From positions 16,123-80,122 of the forward strand of contig SXUL01000036.1 of assembly GCA_005790545.1 (NCBI GenBank): a stretch of DNA of 64,000 nucleotides, given 5' to 3'. Origin of the DNA: Planctomycetia bacterium (GTDB taxonomy: Bacteria > Planctomycetota > GCA-002687715). Below are positions 8,975 to 18,403 of this stretch, one piece after another. A program made the position numbers and the translations under genes. Numbering within the stretch: the first letter of the stretch is position 1; every line of letters starts with the position of its first letter. Below the pieces are notes generated by a model, which ran no database searches, was not told the origin of the DNA, and saw only the letters and a list, made by a program, of their open reading frames with translations.

Positions 8975-11900
8975 TCACCTGTTTGCAGCGCGCCGCGCGA
9001 GCTCCCGGTAGCCATCCTGATCCGGAGCAAGTGCGGAGGACAGCTGAAGCAGATCGGGCGCACGGGGCGGCAGCTGTTCCGACAGGGGCGCAGCTTTGTT
9101 CTTGAATCCGGCGAGAAGCGCGAAGCGATACGCGAGCGTGTGGCGCGCCAGACTGTCCGCAGGCAGTTTGAGGATGGCGTCAAGGGCGGAGGGGATGCCG
9201 CCGGGCGAAGATCCCATGGCCAGAGCATCGATGCGCACAAAGGCCATTCTGGCCTCTGCCAATTCGAGGCGACGTCGGGGTGCAAGATCCTCGATGGACC
9301 AGATGCGCGCGCAATTGTCGTCGCCGAACGCGCCGCCACTGGCGGTGAGTACGGATCTGCCATCGGCGCTGAATGCAAGTGTCAGGACTTTGCCTCTGTG
9401 GCCGCGGAACACACCGGCTCCCGTCATGTGCTCGGTGTCATGAAGACGCCACTCGCGATCATCGCCGCCGCTCGCGAGCATGCGCCCGTCTCTCCTCCAA
9501 GCCACCGTATTCACGCGCCCTTGGTGGCCAGACAGTGATGCGTATTCGTCCGTGGTGTCGAGATTCACGAGGCGCACAAGACCATCCTCGCAACCTGCGG
9601 CAAGGACACGTCTGTTCGCATCCGGATTCAAGGCAAGAGAGAGCACGCTGCTCTTTCTCAATGCGGTGATCTCCACGGCGCGTTCGCTTGCGAGGTCCAT
9701 GGCCCACACGGCACTCGAGTGGATCGAGTCGGCAGCCATGCTGACGAAAATAGTGCGACCATCCGCGCTGAACTCAATGGCCAATGGGCGCGTTGCAAAG
9801 AGCGGCAGGTCGCGATGCTGCCAGCGCATGGGCTCGACTCCGTCAACCTCATAGAGTCGCACCCAGCCACGCACTTTGCCATCCCCTGCGATAGCCAGCT
9901 GCTTTCCCGTCCGGTCAAACTTGAGGGCCCTGGCAACGCCGGGCAACGCCGGTCCCAGTCGCGGGAACACGAACTTCTGGTCGTCTCCGGCGGGTAGCCA
10001 GACACACACCGGTGCGGGGCCATGAATGCTCGCCGCGAAGCCGAGCTGGGGATGAAAAACAACGGCCTGCCCCTCATCGCAGCTCTTGCCATGCGGCGGA
10101 TGGAATCCAGTGCTTCGAATACCGCCTGCCTCAGGCAAAGCGAAGTGGACTTCGCCGAAAGAGTCGAAGGTCGCGACCGTGCCCGACTTCGGATCAACAC
10201 TCAGGCTGCGCACGCTGGTGCTGTGCCCGCCCACGATGGGGGGCTCTTCTGCAGCCATGGCCGGCCAGAGCATCAGCTTGCCGCCCTTGTCAGCGGTCGC
10301 GAGAAAGCGCCCGTTCCGGATCGGGACCAGCGCCTCGATCGTTTGCTCATGCCCGTGAAGCACGACCGCATTCCCACGCGGGCTCAAGAGTCTCAAGACT
10401 TCCGGCATCGACGCGCCCGGGCTCCGGGGTGACGCGTGATGCCAAAGATGGAGTACCCGGTCATGCCCAGCGCTCGCAAGAGTCTCGCCGTGAAACCCGA
10501 CGAAACTCACGCATAACACAGCATCGGTGTGGCCAAGCAACACTTCGACAGCCACGCCTGAGTGCGCAGGGTCACGGCGACGCGCCAGCACACTCGCTTC
10601 CACATTCCACCGACGCACCGTGCGGTCCACCCCAACGCTAGCGAGCCACTGGCTGTCGGGCGAGAAGGCCAGATCCCAGACGTGGTACTCATGGCCGAGA
10701 AGTACTGCTACCGCCGCGAAGTTCCCCTCCGGCGTCCGACGAAACACGCGGACTGCGTGGGGCTGACCGTAGTCTCCAATGGCCAGCGATTGTCCATCCG
10801 GGCTGACGCTCATGCAGTTGGCGTCAGGACCGATATCCGCAATGCAAGAATCCGCCGCAGCCATTCCTGGCACGAGGTGCACGATGCGGCAACAGCGAAC
10901 AGCTGTGGCTTTGGCTCCGGGCTCGTGCCCCTGGTGCTCGTGCTGACACAGCATGATCCAGCGCGTGACCTCGAGGGGATCGCCCACAATCTCATCGCAC
11001 GATGTGACGCCATCCAGCTTGCGCCTCAGCACCTCATCCCACACATCCTGCCGCTGCTCGTGCATCAGCACGACGCCGTCGGACCAGGCGGAGACAAGGC
11101 TCTTGCCGCCAGCACCGAACTTGAGCCCCTTGGCGTGCAGCGGACGGACTGCACCCGGATCCCCGCACCTCGTCACCTGGCCATCTCTCTGCCCGGTGGT
11201 CACCACGACAGCAGGCGCGCTGATCTCTGCCCCATCTCCGCGGATCGCGCACACCTGTACAGCGCCATCTCCGGTACTGATCGCCAGAAGCTCCTGATCC
11301 TCATTCCAATCGAGAAGTGTTCGATCCAAGGCGAGCAGACATCCTGGCTTCGCCAGCGCGAGCCCCGCCAGAGACTGGTCGGAAGCCGCGCGAAACCAAC
11401 GCGATTCCCAGCGCTCCTGGCGCTCCGGAAATGCAGCCAACAAGCGCGCTGCACCGCCCACATCGTGAACGTGCAGACAGCTGGCCACGGCATCCAACGT
11501 GCTGCCATACAACCTCAAGCCCTCCTCCTCGATGCCTCGTTGGCGCGCAACTTCGCGTGAGGATTCCAGAATCAACCACAGAAGGACACCCACCGCCGTG
11601 AGCAGCGCGAAGAACAGCGCCGCATACTGCCAGCGATGTCGTGCAATACGCGCTGCGCAACGCTGCACCAATCCAGGCGCCACCACACTCACCGGGTCGC
11701 CGCGCAACCAGCGCCGCAAGTCCGCCGCGAAGGCACCGACCGAGGGATAGCGCTGCTCTTTCGTGCGTGCCATGGCCTTCAGCAAGACGGCTTCAAGGCT
11801 TGCATCCAGCGTGCGGTTGAGTGCGGCGGGACGCCCTGGCTCACTATCGAGAACGAGGCGCATCTGCGTGAGCGCATTCGTGGTCGTTGATTCCCACGGC

Positions 11901-12775
11901 AGGCGCCCGACCACCAACTCATGCAGAACGATGCCGGCGGCGTAGACATCTCCGCGCGTATCCGCGAACTCCGGCTTCAGGAGTTGTTCAGGGCTCATGT
12001 AGAGCGGCGTGCCCAGCACTCCCTCGCGCGTGCCGAGGGTCATCCCCGGCTCGCGGTCCATGGCAGTGCAGATCCCGAAGTCAATGAGCTTCACGTGTCC
12101 GCCGCCATCCACGAGAATGTTGGACGGCTTCAGATCCCGATGAATGATGCCGCGATGATGGAGATGCTGAACCGCATCGAGCACCTGCAGGAAGACCTCC
12201 ACACCTTCGCGTACAGCCGTGCACTTCTTGGCGACATAGTCCGTGATCGCGAGCGCGTCCGGCACCAGCTCCATGGCGAACCATGGGATGTCTCCACCTT
12301 GCGCGTGATGCACGCCCGCGCTGTAGACCTGCGCAATGCCGGGATGACTGAGGCCCGCCATGGCCTTCACTTCGTTCACAAAGCGGCGCACACCCGAGGT
12401 CCCCTGCCCCGCGCTGTGAATGAGCTTCAGCGCCACTTTGCGTACCGGATCCGACTGTGCCGCCAAGTAGACCGTGCCCATGCCCCCCCGGGCCAGCACG
12501 CTTTCGATCACGTACTCCCCCATGCGCTGGCCGAGCAGTGCCTCTTCGACCGCTCCGGTCTTGAGCATGGCGTCCATGCCGTGCCCCTTGCCCAGCGCGG
12601 GTTCGCCGAGAAACCCGACGGATTTCGCATCCGCAGCAAGAAGTTCCGCAACAAACGCTTTCAGCTCATCATCACCACTGCACTCCACCTCGATCAGCGC
12701 GGCGCGGCGCGGCGCATCAAGCTCCTTGGCCTTGAGAAAGAGCTCCTGTGCGCGCGCATACTTCTCCGGGTTCAT
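8975..12775 (-). CDS. Membrane Ser/Thr protein kinase with WD40 propeller
   Basis: A 1266-residue kinase. The first 80 residues are a helical segment common before planctomycete kinases. The kinase domain spans about 85-360, with glycine loop ARGGMGTVY (95-103), ATP lysine in VALKLIH (K117), HRDLKPSN (212-219), DFG (232-234) and TPLYMSPEQ (256-263). A transmembrane helix lies at about 384-403. The rest is a likely extracytoplasmic WD40 propeller, with units such as FSPDSQWLASVGVDRTVRRW and WRRDGRMLASGGDDREW. All key kinase residues are present, so it should be active. It starts inside the stop of the ECF sigma gene (ATGA). The pair probably forms a sensory unit in which the propeller detects a signal. 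Confidence 0.93.
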   Translation of the reverse strand: MNPEKYARAQELFLKAKELDAPRRAALIEVECSGDDELKAFVAELLAADAKSVGFLGEPALGKGHGMDAMLKTGAVEEALLGQRMGEYVIESVLARGGMGTVYLAAQSDPVRKVALKLIHSAGQGTSGVRRFVNEVKAMAGLSHPGIAQVYSAGVHHAQGGDIPWFAMELVPDALAITDYVAKKCTAVREGVEVFLQVLDAVQHLHHRGIIHRDLKPSNILVDGGGHVKLIDFGICTAMDREPGMTLGTREGVLGTPLYMSPEQLLKPEFADTRGDVYAAGIVLHELVVGRLPWESTTTNALTQMRLVLDSEPGRPAALNRTLDASLEAVLLKAMARTKEQRYPSVGAFAADLRRWLRGDPVSVVAPGLVQRCAARIARHRWQYAALFFALLTAVGVLLWLILESSREVARQRGIEEEGLRLYGSTLDAVASCLHVHDVGGAARLLAAFPERQERWESRWFRAASDQSLAGLALAKPGCLLALDRTLLDWNEDQELLAISTGDGAVQVCAIRGDGAEISAPAVVVTTGQRDGQVTRCGDPGAVRPLHAKGLKFGAGGKSLVSAWSDGVVLMHEQRQDVWDEVLRRKLDGVTSCDEIVGDPLEVTRWIMLCQHEHQGHEPGAKATAVRCCRIVHLVPGMAAADSCIADIGPDANCMSVSPDGQSLAIGDYGQPHAVRVFRRTPEGNFAAVAVLLGHEYHVWDLAFSPDSQWLASVGVDRTVRRWNVEASVLARRRDPAHSGVAVEVLLGHTDAVLCVSFVGFHGETLASAGHDRVLHLWHHASPRSPGASMPEVLRLLSPRGNAVVLHGHEQTIEALVPIRNGRFLATADKGGKLMLWPAMAAEEPPIVGGHSTSVRSLSVDPKSGTVATFDSFGEVHFALPEAGGIRSTGFHPPHGKSCDEGQAVVFHPQLGFAASIHGPAPVCVWLPAGDDQKFVFPRLGPALPGVARALKFDRTGKQLAIAGDGKVRGWVRLYEVDGVEPMRWQHRDLPLFATRPLAIEFSADGRTIFVSMAADSIHSSAVWAMDLASERAVEITALRKSSVLSLALNPDANRRVLAAGCEDGLVRLVNLDTTDEYASLSGHQGRVNTVAWRRDGRMLASGGDDREWRLHDTEHMTGAGVFRGHRGKVLTLAFSADGRSVLTASGGAFGDDNCARIWSIEDLAPRRRLELAEARMAFVRIDALAMGSSPGGIPSALDAILKLPADSLARHTLAYRFALLAGFKNKAAPLSEQLPPRAPDLLQLSSALAPDQDGYRELARRAANR

Positions 12776-13344
12776 GCGCAGTGGCCGCCATTGAGCTTGC
12801 GAAACAGGAATGCGCGCGCCGTACTCCAATCGCCTTCCGTCGTGCGGAGCGAGACACCCAACACCTCCGCAACAGCGTGCATTTCGAGGCCGCCGTAGAA
12901 ATGCAATTCCACCACGCGTGCCTGACGTGCATGCAGCAGGCGCAGCTCTTCGAGGGCCTCGTCCAGGGCCAGCACGTCGACCGCCGAGGCTGCGGCAGCG
13001 GGCGTCGCGAGCCCCTGGAAGGTGACGCGCACATACTCCCCACCACGCTTCAGACGCTTTCTGTCCCGGGCATGTTTGACGAGGATGCGACGAATGGCGA
13101 GGGCCGCCACTGCGAAGAAGTGCTTCCTGTCGTCCCAATTCATGCGTTGCACCGAGAGCTCCATGAAGGCTTCGTCGGCGAGGACACCCGGCTCCAGCGT
13201 GTGACCGTTGCGCTCCTTCTTGAAATGCCGCGCGGCGATGCGCTGCAACTCCGCGTGCACCAGCGGGAGCAACTCCTCGCGCGCTCCAAAGTCACCGTCG
13301 CCGACGCGCTTCAACAAGCGAGTGATGTGGTGCCGGACTTCCAT
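12772..13344 (-). CDS. ECF-type RNA polymerase sigma factor
   Basis: Sigma-70 family ECF factor of 190 residues. Region 2 spans roughly residues 5-100 (ITRLLKRVGDGDFGAREELL, HFFAVAALAIRRILVKHAR). Region 4 is a helix-turn-helix near the end (LHFYGGLEMHAVAEVLGVS). The pattern fits the 'RNA polymerase ECF sigma factor' group often found beside Ser/Thr kinases. The start at 13344 was taken from family alignment; an ATG at 13395 is possible and no start has a strong ribosome-binding site. No anti-sigma gene is adjacent. The kinase gene overlaps by ATGA, so control by phosphorylation is the simplest guess. Confidence 0.88.
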   Translation of the reverse strand: MEVRHHITRLLKRVGDGDFGAREELLPLVHAELQRIAARHFKKERNGHTLEPGVLADEAFMELSVQRMNWDDRKHFFAVAALAIRRILVKHARDRKRLKRGGEYVRVTFQGLATPAAAASAVDVLALDEALEELRLLHARQARVVELHFYGGLEMHAVAEVLGVSLRTTEGDWSTARAFLFRKLNGGHCA

Positions 13345-13450
13345 GCCCGCAATGGCACCAGATTCCACTGCGGATCTCAACCGGAAACGGGACATCTCAC
13401 TGATGGCGGGGTTTCCGCATGCGCAAGCGCCCCCGACCGGGGTGTGCACA

Positions 13451-14467
13451 TCAACCACGAACTGCGGCGTGACTGAGGCTCTGCTTTGCGAATCCCTGCG
13501 CTTCCTCAAGTGCCGTCGCCAAGGATCCGTCGTGCCGACCGCCCGCCGCCTGCTCATGGCCGCCCCCGGAGAATTGGAGTGCAAGGGCGCGTGCGCTGAA
13601 GGGAGCACGGGTACGGAAGCTCAGCTTCACGCCGTCTGCATCCTCACGCAGAAACACTGCGATCGCCACTCCCTCAAGAGCGCGCAAGTGATTCACGAGA
13701 TCCTCGCTGTCTTCGCGGAGCGCGCCCGTGGACGCGAACATCTCCCGCGTGACGAAGCCCGTCGCGATGCGGCCGTCCTCGGTCAGCGTCACCGTATCCA
13801 GGAAACGCGCGAGGAGCTTTTTCGCGGCGAGGGATTCGCGCAGCATGACGAAGGCCGCAACGCGCGCCGGACGCGCACCAACGCTGACCAGACGCGCGGC
13901 GGCCTCCAGCGCGCGCCGGTCCGTGTTCGACCAGCGGAACCAACCCGTGTCATTCACGATGGCTGTGTAGAGCGCGTCGCCAGCACTCTCATCCACGGGC
14001 CAGTCCAAGGCTTCGAGAATCTCCTGCACCAGCACGCCCGTTGCCGCAGCACCAGTGTCGAGGCAGTGCCAAGCGGAGAAGGGTGTGCTGCATGGGTGGT
14101 GATCGATGCAGAGCACGGGCAGGCTCGTGGCCTTGAGCAGCGGCGCCATCAAGCCGAGTCTGGCCCACGAATTGTTGTCGAGAACGATGACGAGATCCCG
14201 CTCGTCCATCGCTGCTGTGGCATCCGCCCCCGTGTCCACGACGCTGGCGTCGCCTGCTTCCAGGAGGAAGTCGAAGATGCGTGGCGCCGGTTCGTGCAAG
14301 ACGAGACGCGGCGCAGCGCCGCGTGCACGGAATGCGTGCAGCAAGGCCACTGCAGATCCGAGTGCATCCCCGTCGATCTCCACATGCCCCATCAGCAGAG
14401 GACGCGTGCTTTGCGCGAGCAATCGGCCAGCCGCTCCCGCACTGATGAACCCCGCGCCGCCTGTCAT
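13451..14467 (-). CDS. DHH/DHHA1 phosphoesterase, NrnA-like
   Basis: A 338-residue protein of the NrnA family, which degrades short oligoribonucleotides (nanoRNA, pGpG) and often dephosphorylates pAp. DHH motifs are visible: HVEIDGDALGSA (motif I), VLDNN (motif II, usually with Asp plus Ser/Thr), CIDHHP (motif III) and NDTGWFRWSN (motif IV). The DHHA1 domain ends in LQFSGGGHEQAAGG. It overlaps the upstream HEAT-repeat gene by four bases. Whether it acts on nanoRNA, cyclic dinucleotides or pAp cannot be decided from sequence. Confidence 0.87.
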   Translation of the reverse strand: MTGGAGFISAGAAGRLLAQSTRPLLMGHVEIDGDALGSAVALLHAFRARGAAPRLVLHEPAPRIFDFLLEAGDASVVDTGADATAAMDERDLVIVLDNNSWARLGLMAPLLKATSLPVLCIDHHPCSTPFSAWHCLDTGAAATGVLVQEILEALDWPVDESAGDALYTAIVNDTGWFRWSNTDRRALEAAARLVSVGARPARVAAFVMLRESLAAKKLLARFLDTVTLTEDGRIATGFVTREMFASTGALREDSEDLVNHLRALEGVAIAVFLREDADGVKLSFRTRAPFSARALALQFSGGGHEQAAGGRHDGSLATALEEAQGFAKQSLSHAAVRG

Positions 14468-16080
14468 TGCCGCCCCGATGTGCGCCCGAGCGCAGCCAGT
14501 GTGCGGGCTTCAAGCCATACGAACTTCAGATCATCCACAAGACGCGGCCGCACATCCTCAATGCCGTGGCGCAGCAGAGCGATGGCTGCCGCATTGGCCA
14601 CCGACCGGTCAGGATCATCGAACAGTTGCCTCAACACCGGCACGATGTGCCAGTTTTCCTGAGCTGCGAGCCCGAGTGCCGCTGCTTCACGCACCAGAGG
14701 TTCTTCGTCGCGCGCCAGGCTGACGAGCAGTGTCCGCACGTGAGGATTCGCGAGGCTTCCGAGCGCTCCGGCAACCGCAACCCGCACCGCAGCGACCTGA
14801 TCCCTCGCCGCATGTTCGAGCACGGACAGCGCTTGCTCCCGTGCGAGCTTCCTGCAACCGGTTGCCGCCAGACAGCGCACGCGCCACGAGGCATGGGTCA
14901 TGAGCTCTGCAACCAAGGGACTGAACCGGTCCACGAACACGAGCTCTCCGGCAGCCACGTGTGGTGCGGGAAAGCCGGATTCGGTGGTCAAGGCTTCCTG
15001 CAGGATGGTCCGGACAGCCGACGCATCCGGGTGGCGACGCAGCAGCAGCAGCACGTCCTCGGCACACTCCTCCGGAATCGCCGCAAGGACAGGCCGCAAC
15101 TCCTCCGGAGCGAGAACCGTCGTCCCGGCAAGAGCTGCCTCGAGCGCCGAGAATTCGAGGGCCCCCTCGCCAGAAACGACGGCCGCGAGGACCGCCTGCG
15201 CGCCAGGTGAAACGCCGGTTTCGAGCGCCGCCGCGAACGCGGCCGTTCTCAGCTCCACGCTGCCACCAATGAACACATCCGCAAAGTGCAGCGCCGCGTC
15301 TGGATGATGCAAGGCAGCGAGAGCACGGGCGAGCAAGACGCGTCCGCTTGGCCCCACCTCGGGTGCAGATGCGAGAATGTACGGAACGTGTGCGGGCACC
15401 TGCTCTGCGAGCAAAGCTGGCAGATCCGCCTCGCGGAGAATCAGTCCCGTCGGAGGCAACAACTCTCCCCCGACAGCGCGCGCGCGCTCCGCCGCGAGGG
15501 ACATGAGCAATTTGTCGGCATAGAGGGGCGGAAGAAGTTCCGCCGCTGTCGACCCGGCAGGCAGGCCCGCGAGGTCCGCCAGCAGACGCCATTCCTCCGT
15601 GCCAGGAAGGCCGAGCAGGAGCTCCGCCATCAAGCACCGCTTTGCTGGCCCATCGAGTCGCCCCAGTGCATCCGCTGCCTGAAGACTGAAACGCGCTCTG
15701 GGCAGGGCCGCGGCCCTGAACAACAGCACGGAACCATCGCGTCCGGCTTCAAGCAGGCGCGCAATGGCCCATTCCGCGCAGGTGGCATCGTCCTGCTCCA
15801 GCGCCTTGGCATATGCAGGAAGCCCCGCCCGCAACACCGCGGCTTCCAGCACCACGAGGCGCACCGTGGCAGAAGAATCTGCCGCGTGGCGCTCAAGCAA
15901 TCCGTCGACTTCCATCCCGGATGCAAGCGACATCAAAGCCGCCGCGCTGGCACGAACAAAATGCGTGTCTGCAGAGCGCACACCTCGCAACCCGGCGAGG
16001 AAGGCTTCGGCATCCGCTTGGGCCGTGAGTGAGCTTGCGAGAAGCAGAGACACAAGCAGCAAGCGGCGGACACCATGCAT
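14464..16080 (-). CDS. Exported HEAT-repeat protein
   Basis: A 538-residue protein. A signal peptide is evident (MHGVRRLLLVSLLLASSLTAQA, cleavage after AQA near residue 22). The rest is alanine- and leucine-rich and helical, with recurring HEAT-like units. The clearest are near the C-terminus (LASGMEV-type helices earlier, then AVRVAVAGALGSLANPHVR and EPLVREAAALGLAAQENW). It is probably a periplasmic scaffold. It has no catalytic motif. It is translationally coupled to the DHH phosphoesterase (ATGA overlap), which is odd for an exported and a cytoplasmic protein. Confidence 0.75.
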   Translation of the reverse strand: MHGVRRLLLVSLLLASSLTAQADAEAFLAGLRGVRSADTHFVRASAAALMSLASGMEVDGLLERHAADSSATVRLVVLEAAVLRAGLPAYAKALEQDDATCAEWAIARLLEAGRDGSVLLFRAAALPRARFSLQAADALGRLDGPAKRCLMAELLLGLPGTEEWRLLADLAGLPAGSTAAELLPPLYADKLLMSLAAERARAVGGELLPPTGLILREADLPALLAEQVPAHVPYILASAPEVGPSGRVLLARALAALHHPDAALHFADVFIGGSVELRTAAFAAALETGVSPGAQAVLAAVVSGEGALEFSALEAALAGTTVLAPEELRPVLAAIPEECAEDVLLLLRRHPDASAVRTILQEALTTESGFPAPHVAAGELVFVDRFSPLVAELMTHASWRVRCLAATGCRKLAREQALSVLEHAARDQVAAVRVAVAGALGSLANPHVRTLLVSLARDEEPLVREAAALGLAAQENWHIVPVLRQLFDDPDRSVANAAAIALLRHGIEDVRPRLVDDLKFVWLEARTLAALGRTSGRQ

Positions 16081-16249
16081 GACCGACGCACCTTACGGAG
16101 CCCCTCTCCGGCGGTCAAACCATCTCCAACCACGCCATTTCCCATCCACCTTCAGCAGAGCGATCCAGACAGCCCAAAACGCCCACGGGGCCGGCTCTTT
16201 CGAGTCGACCCCGCGTGCGCACTCCCGGAAGAACCGGGAATTCAGCCGC

Positions 16250-16948
16250 TCACTGCACTGGCGTCCAGGTGTTCGCGTCCTGCGCCACGCCGCCGTTGAT
16301 GGCAACGCCGCTGGTCATGTCGCCAGCAGTGATGTAGCAGGCATCGAACGCTGGCGGAGTCCCCGCATCGTAGGTGAGCACATTCATGCGGGTCTGCACG
16401 ATTTCGCCGCGTTGATTCACGAAGAAGGCGCGGTTGCCCGTGGTGCCCGAACCAACCGGCCACGCATAGGCGCACCAGAGGTTCTCGCACGAATCATCAC
16501 CCACAGCACCCACACCAGTGGGGCCGCCACCGCCGTTTTCGCCCACGCCGGCTGCCGGCGTCGCCGGATTCGGCAGGAAGATGCGGAAGTAGTAGCCGGA
16601 CTTGTTCACGTAGCCGCTGGCATCGATGTTCTGGAAGGTGTTGCCGAGGATGGCCGGATCAAGGGGCGTTGCCATGCCCGCACCGCGCAAGTTGAGCGCG
16701 CTGAGGCCGGACAGTTCGCCGAAGTAGCCGTACTCACCCGTGCCGTCGAGGTCGTTGTCCATGGCACCCATGGACTGGAATTGCGCCTGCGCGCTGACCA
16801 GGTTGCGGAGGGTCGAGATGGCATTCGACTCATTGGCGGCAAGCCGCGATGAGAGCAGGTTCGGCACGGCGATGGCCGCGATGATGGCGATGATCGCCAC
16901 CACAATCATGAGTTCGATCAAAGTAAAACCGGCGTTGCGACGCTGCAT
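16250..16948 (-). CDS. Type IV pilin-like protein (prepilin N-terminus)
   Basis: A 232-residue pilin or pseudopilin. The leader MQRRNAG is cut before F8 by prepilin peptidase, followed by FTLIELMIVVAIIAIIAAIA with the conserved Glu at mature position 5. The globular domain contains GDDSCENLWCAYAWP and another Cys (FDACYI), so a disulfide is likely. The start at 16948 has AGGA six bases upstream. It is larger than GspG-type pseudopilins (about 140) and lacks the planctomycete DUF1559 pattern. It sits downstream of pilC and pilT on the same strand and is the best candidate for the major or a minor pilin. Confidence 0.9.
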   Translation of the reverse strand: MQRRNAGFTLIELMIVVAIIAIIAAIAVPNLLSSRLAANESNAISTLRNLVSAQAQFQSMGAMDNDLDGTGEYGYFGELSGLSALNLRGAGMATPLDPAILGNTFQNIDASGYVNKSGYYFRIFLPNPATPAAGVGENGGGGPTGVGAVGDDSCENLWCAYAWPVGSGTTGNRAFFVNQRGEIVQTRMNVLTYDAGTPPAFDACYITAGDMTSGVAINGGVAQDANTWTPVQ

Positions 16949-17277
16949 GGAGTTCCTCGCTGGGCTGTTGGACGTTGGACGGATCACGTTGGGCTGTGTG
17001 GTTCAGTGCCGCGGAGTGAGCGCTGCATGCGGGCCATGCGTGTTCACTTTTGCGGTTCCTGCAACTCCACCTTGGAGCTGCACCGTTCTTCTTCGACATC
17101 CTCCATGCACTTCTTCAGTGTTCGCATGGACTTCGGCACGCAGCGGCCAGTGCCTCCGACCTTGAAGATGCGCGCTCGCGCTTCAAAGTGGGGTCAGAGG
17201 CTCAATCCTGCGTCGCCGCGCACCATTGAAGCCATGACTGGCATGCTGGAGATGGCACCGAGCGCGCGCCGACCGGT
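16949..17277. other. Intergenic region between pilin gene and pilC
   Basis: This 329-base gap lies upstream of the pilin gene and downstream of pilC. No convincing gene is seen. A small hairpin occurs at 17065-17077 (CTCCA/TGGAG with a three-base loop, extended by GCA/TGC at 17061-17081), but no T run follows on the minus strand. It probably holds the end of the pilC transcript and a separate promoter for the abundant pilin. I could not recognise a sigma-54 or sigma-70 promoter with confidence. Confidence 0.4.
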
Positions 17278-18402
17278 TCACTTGGGTGTGAGTGCTTCCT
17301 GCAGCTTCATGATCGGCAGGAAGATCGCAAGCACGATGCCGCCCACGACGATGCCCATCACGGCAATCAGCAGCGGTTCGATGAGAGACGTGAGGCTCTT
17401 CACCTCCGCCTCCACCTGCTGGTCGTAGAACTCGCTGATCTTCTCGAGCAACGCGTCCAGTGATCCGGAACGCTCGCCGATGCCGATCATGCGCACGACC
17501 ATGGGAGGAAAGACGGGCTCTCGTGAGAGCGGCGTGGCGAGGGAGTCCCCCTGGCGCACTGAATCCATGGCCTTCCGCACGGCTTCGGAGATCTGGGAAT
17601 TCCCGGCTGTCTCGGCGACGATTTCGAGAGCACCAAGAATCGGCACGCCACTCTTCACCATGGTGCTGAAGGTGCGCGCAAAGCGCGACAGGGCCACCTT
17701 CTTGAACAAAGGACCGAGTACCGGCATGGCGAAACGGAAGCGGTCGACTGCGCGAATCCCGTTGGGCGTGCGTTTCCAGAGAACGAACGCCGTCACCATG
17801 ACACCGATGACTGCCGCGCTGAGCAGAAACTGGTCCCTCAGCGTGATGCTCAATGCCATCACGGCCTTGGTGACACCGGGGAGTTCCACGCCGAGACCGT
17901 CGAAGATCTCCTTGAAACGCGGCACGATCACGATCATGAGGAATGCCGTGATGCCAAAGACGAGAAAGAGGCTCACAACCGGATAGGTCATGGCGGCCTT
18001 GATCTCGCGTCGCAGTTTCGCGGATGCTTCGAGATACTCCGCAAGGCGCACGAGAATCTCATCGAGCTGCCCGGAGCTCTCGCCGGCCTTGATCATGCTC
18101 ACATAGACCGCGGGGAAGATCTTCGGGTGCTTCGCCAGCGCCCGGCTGAGATCGAGACCGCCGCGAATGTCCGCGATCACCGTCCCGAGCACGCGCGCGA
18201 AGGCCTTGCTCTCCGCCTGTTCACACTGGATGCCGAGACACTCGAGGAGCGGGATTCCCGCGCTCACCATGGTCGCGAGCTGGCGCGTGAACAACTCCAG
18301 TTCGCCGCGCTTCATGGCCTTCCGGCGCTTCTTCGCGGCCGGTGCCGGGCGCAGCATCTCGATCGCGGGCGCGCCCTGAGTTTCCTTCGTGCTCGTGCTC
18401 AT
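17278..18402 (-). CDS. pilC: Type IV pilus / type II secretion inner membrane protein PilC (GspF)
   Basis: Polytopic platform protein of the pilus motor, 374 residues. It has two tandem T2SF domains: the first starts LFTRQLATMVSAGIPLLECL (about residues 37-56), the second FARTFSTMVKSGVPILGALE (about 240). Three hydrophobic segments are seen, including YPVVSLFLVFGITAFLMIVI and LIAVMGIVVGGIVLAIFLP. The Met start is one base after the pilT stop, so the two are co-transcribed. It should bind the ATPases PilT and the missing PilB. Confidence 0.96.
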   Translation of the reverse strand: MSTSTKETQGAPAIEMLRPAPAAKKRRKAMKRGELELFTRQLATMVSAGIPLLECLGIQCEQAESKAFARVLGTVIADIRGGLDLSRALAKHPKIFPAVYVSMIKAGESSGQLDEILVRLAEYLEASAKLRREIKAAMTYPVVSLFLVFGITAFLMIVIVPRFKEIFDGLGVELPGVTKAVMALSITLRDQFLLSAAVIGVMVTAFVLWKRTPNGIRAVDRFRFAMPVLGPLFKKVALSRFARTFSTMVKSGVPILGALEIVAETAGNSQISEAVRKAMDSVRQGDSLATPLSREPVFPPMVVRMIGIGERSGSLDALLEKISEFYDQQVEAEVKSLTSLIEPLLIAVMGIVVGGIVLAIFLPIMKLQEALTPK

Positions 18403-18403
18403 C

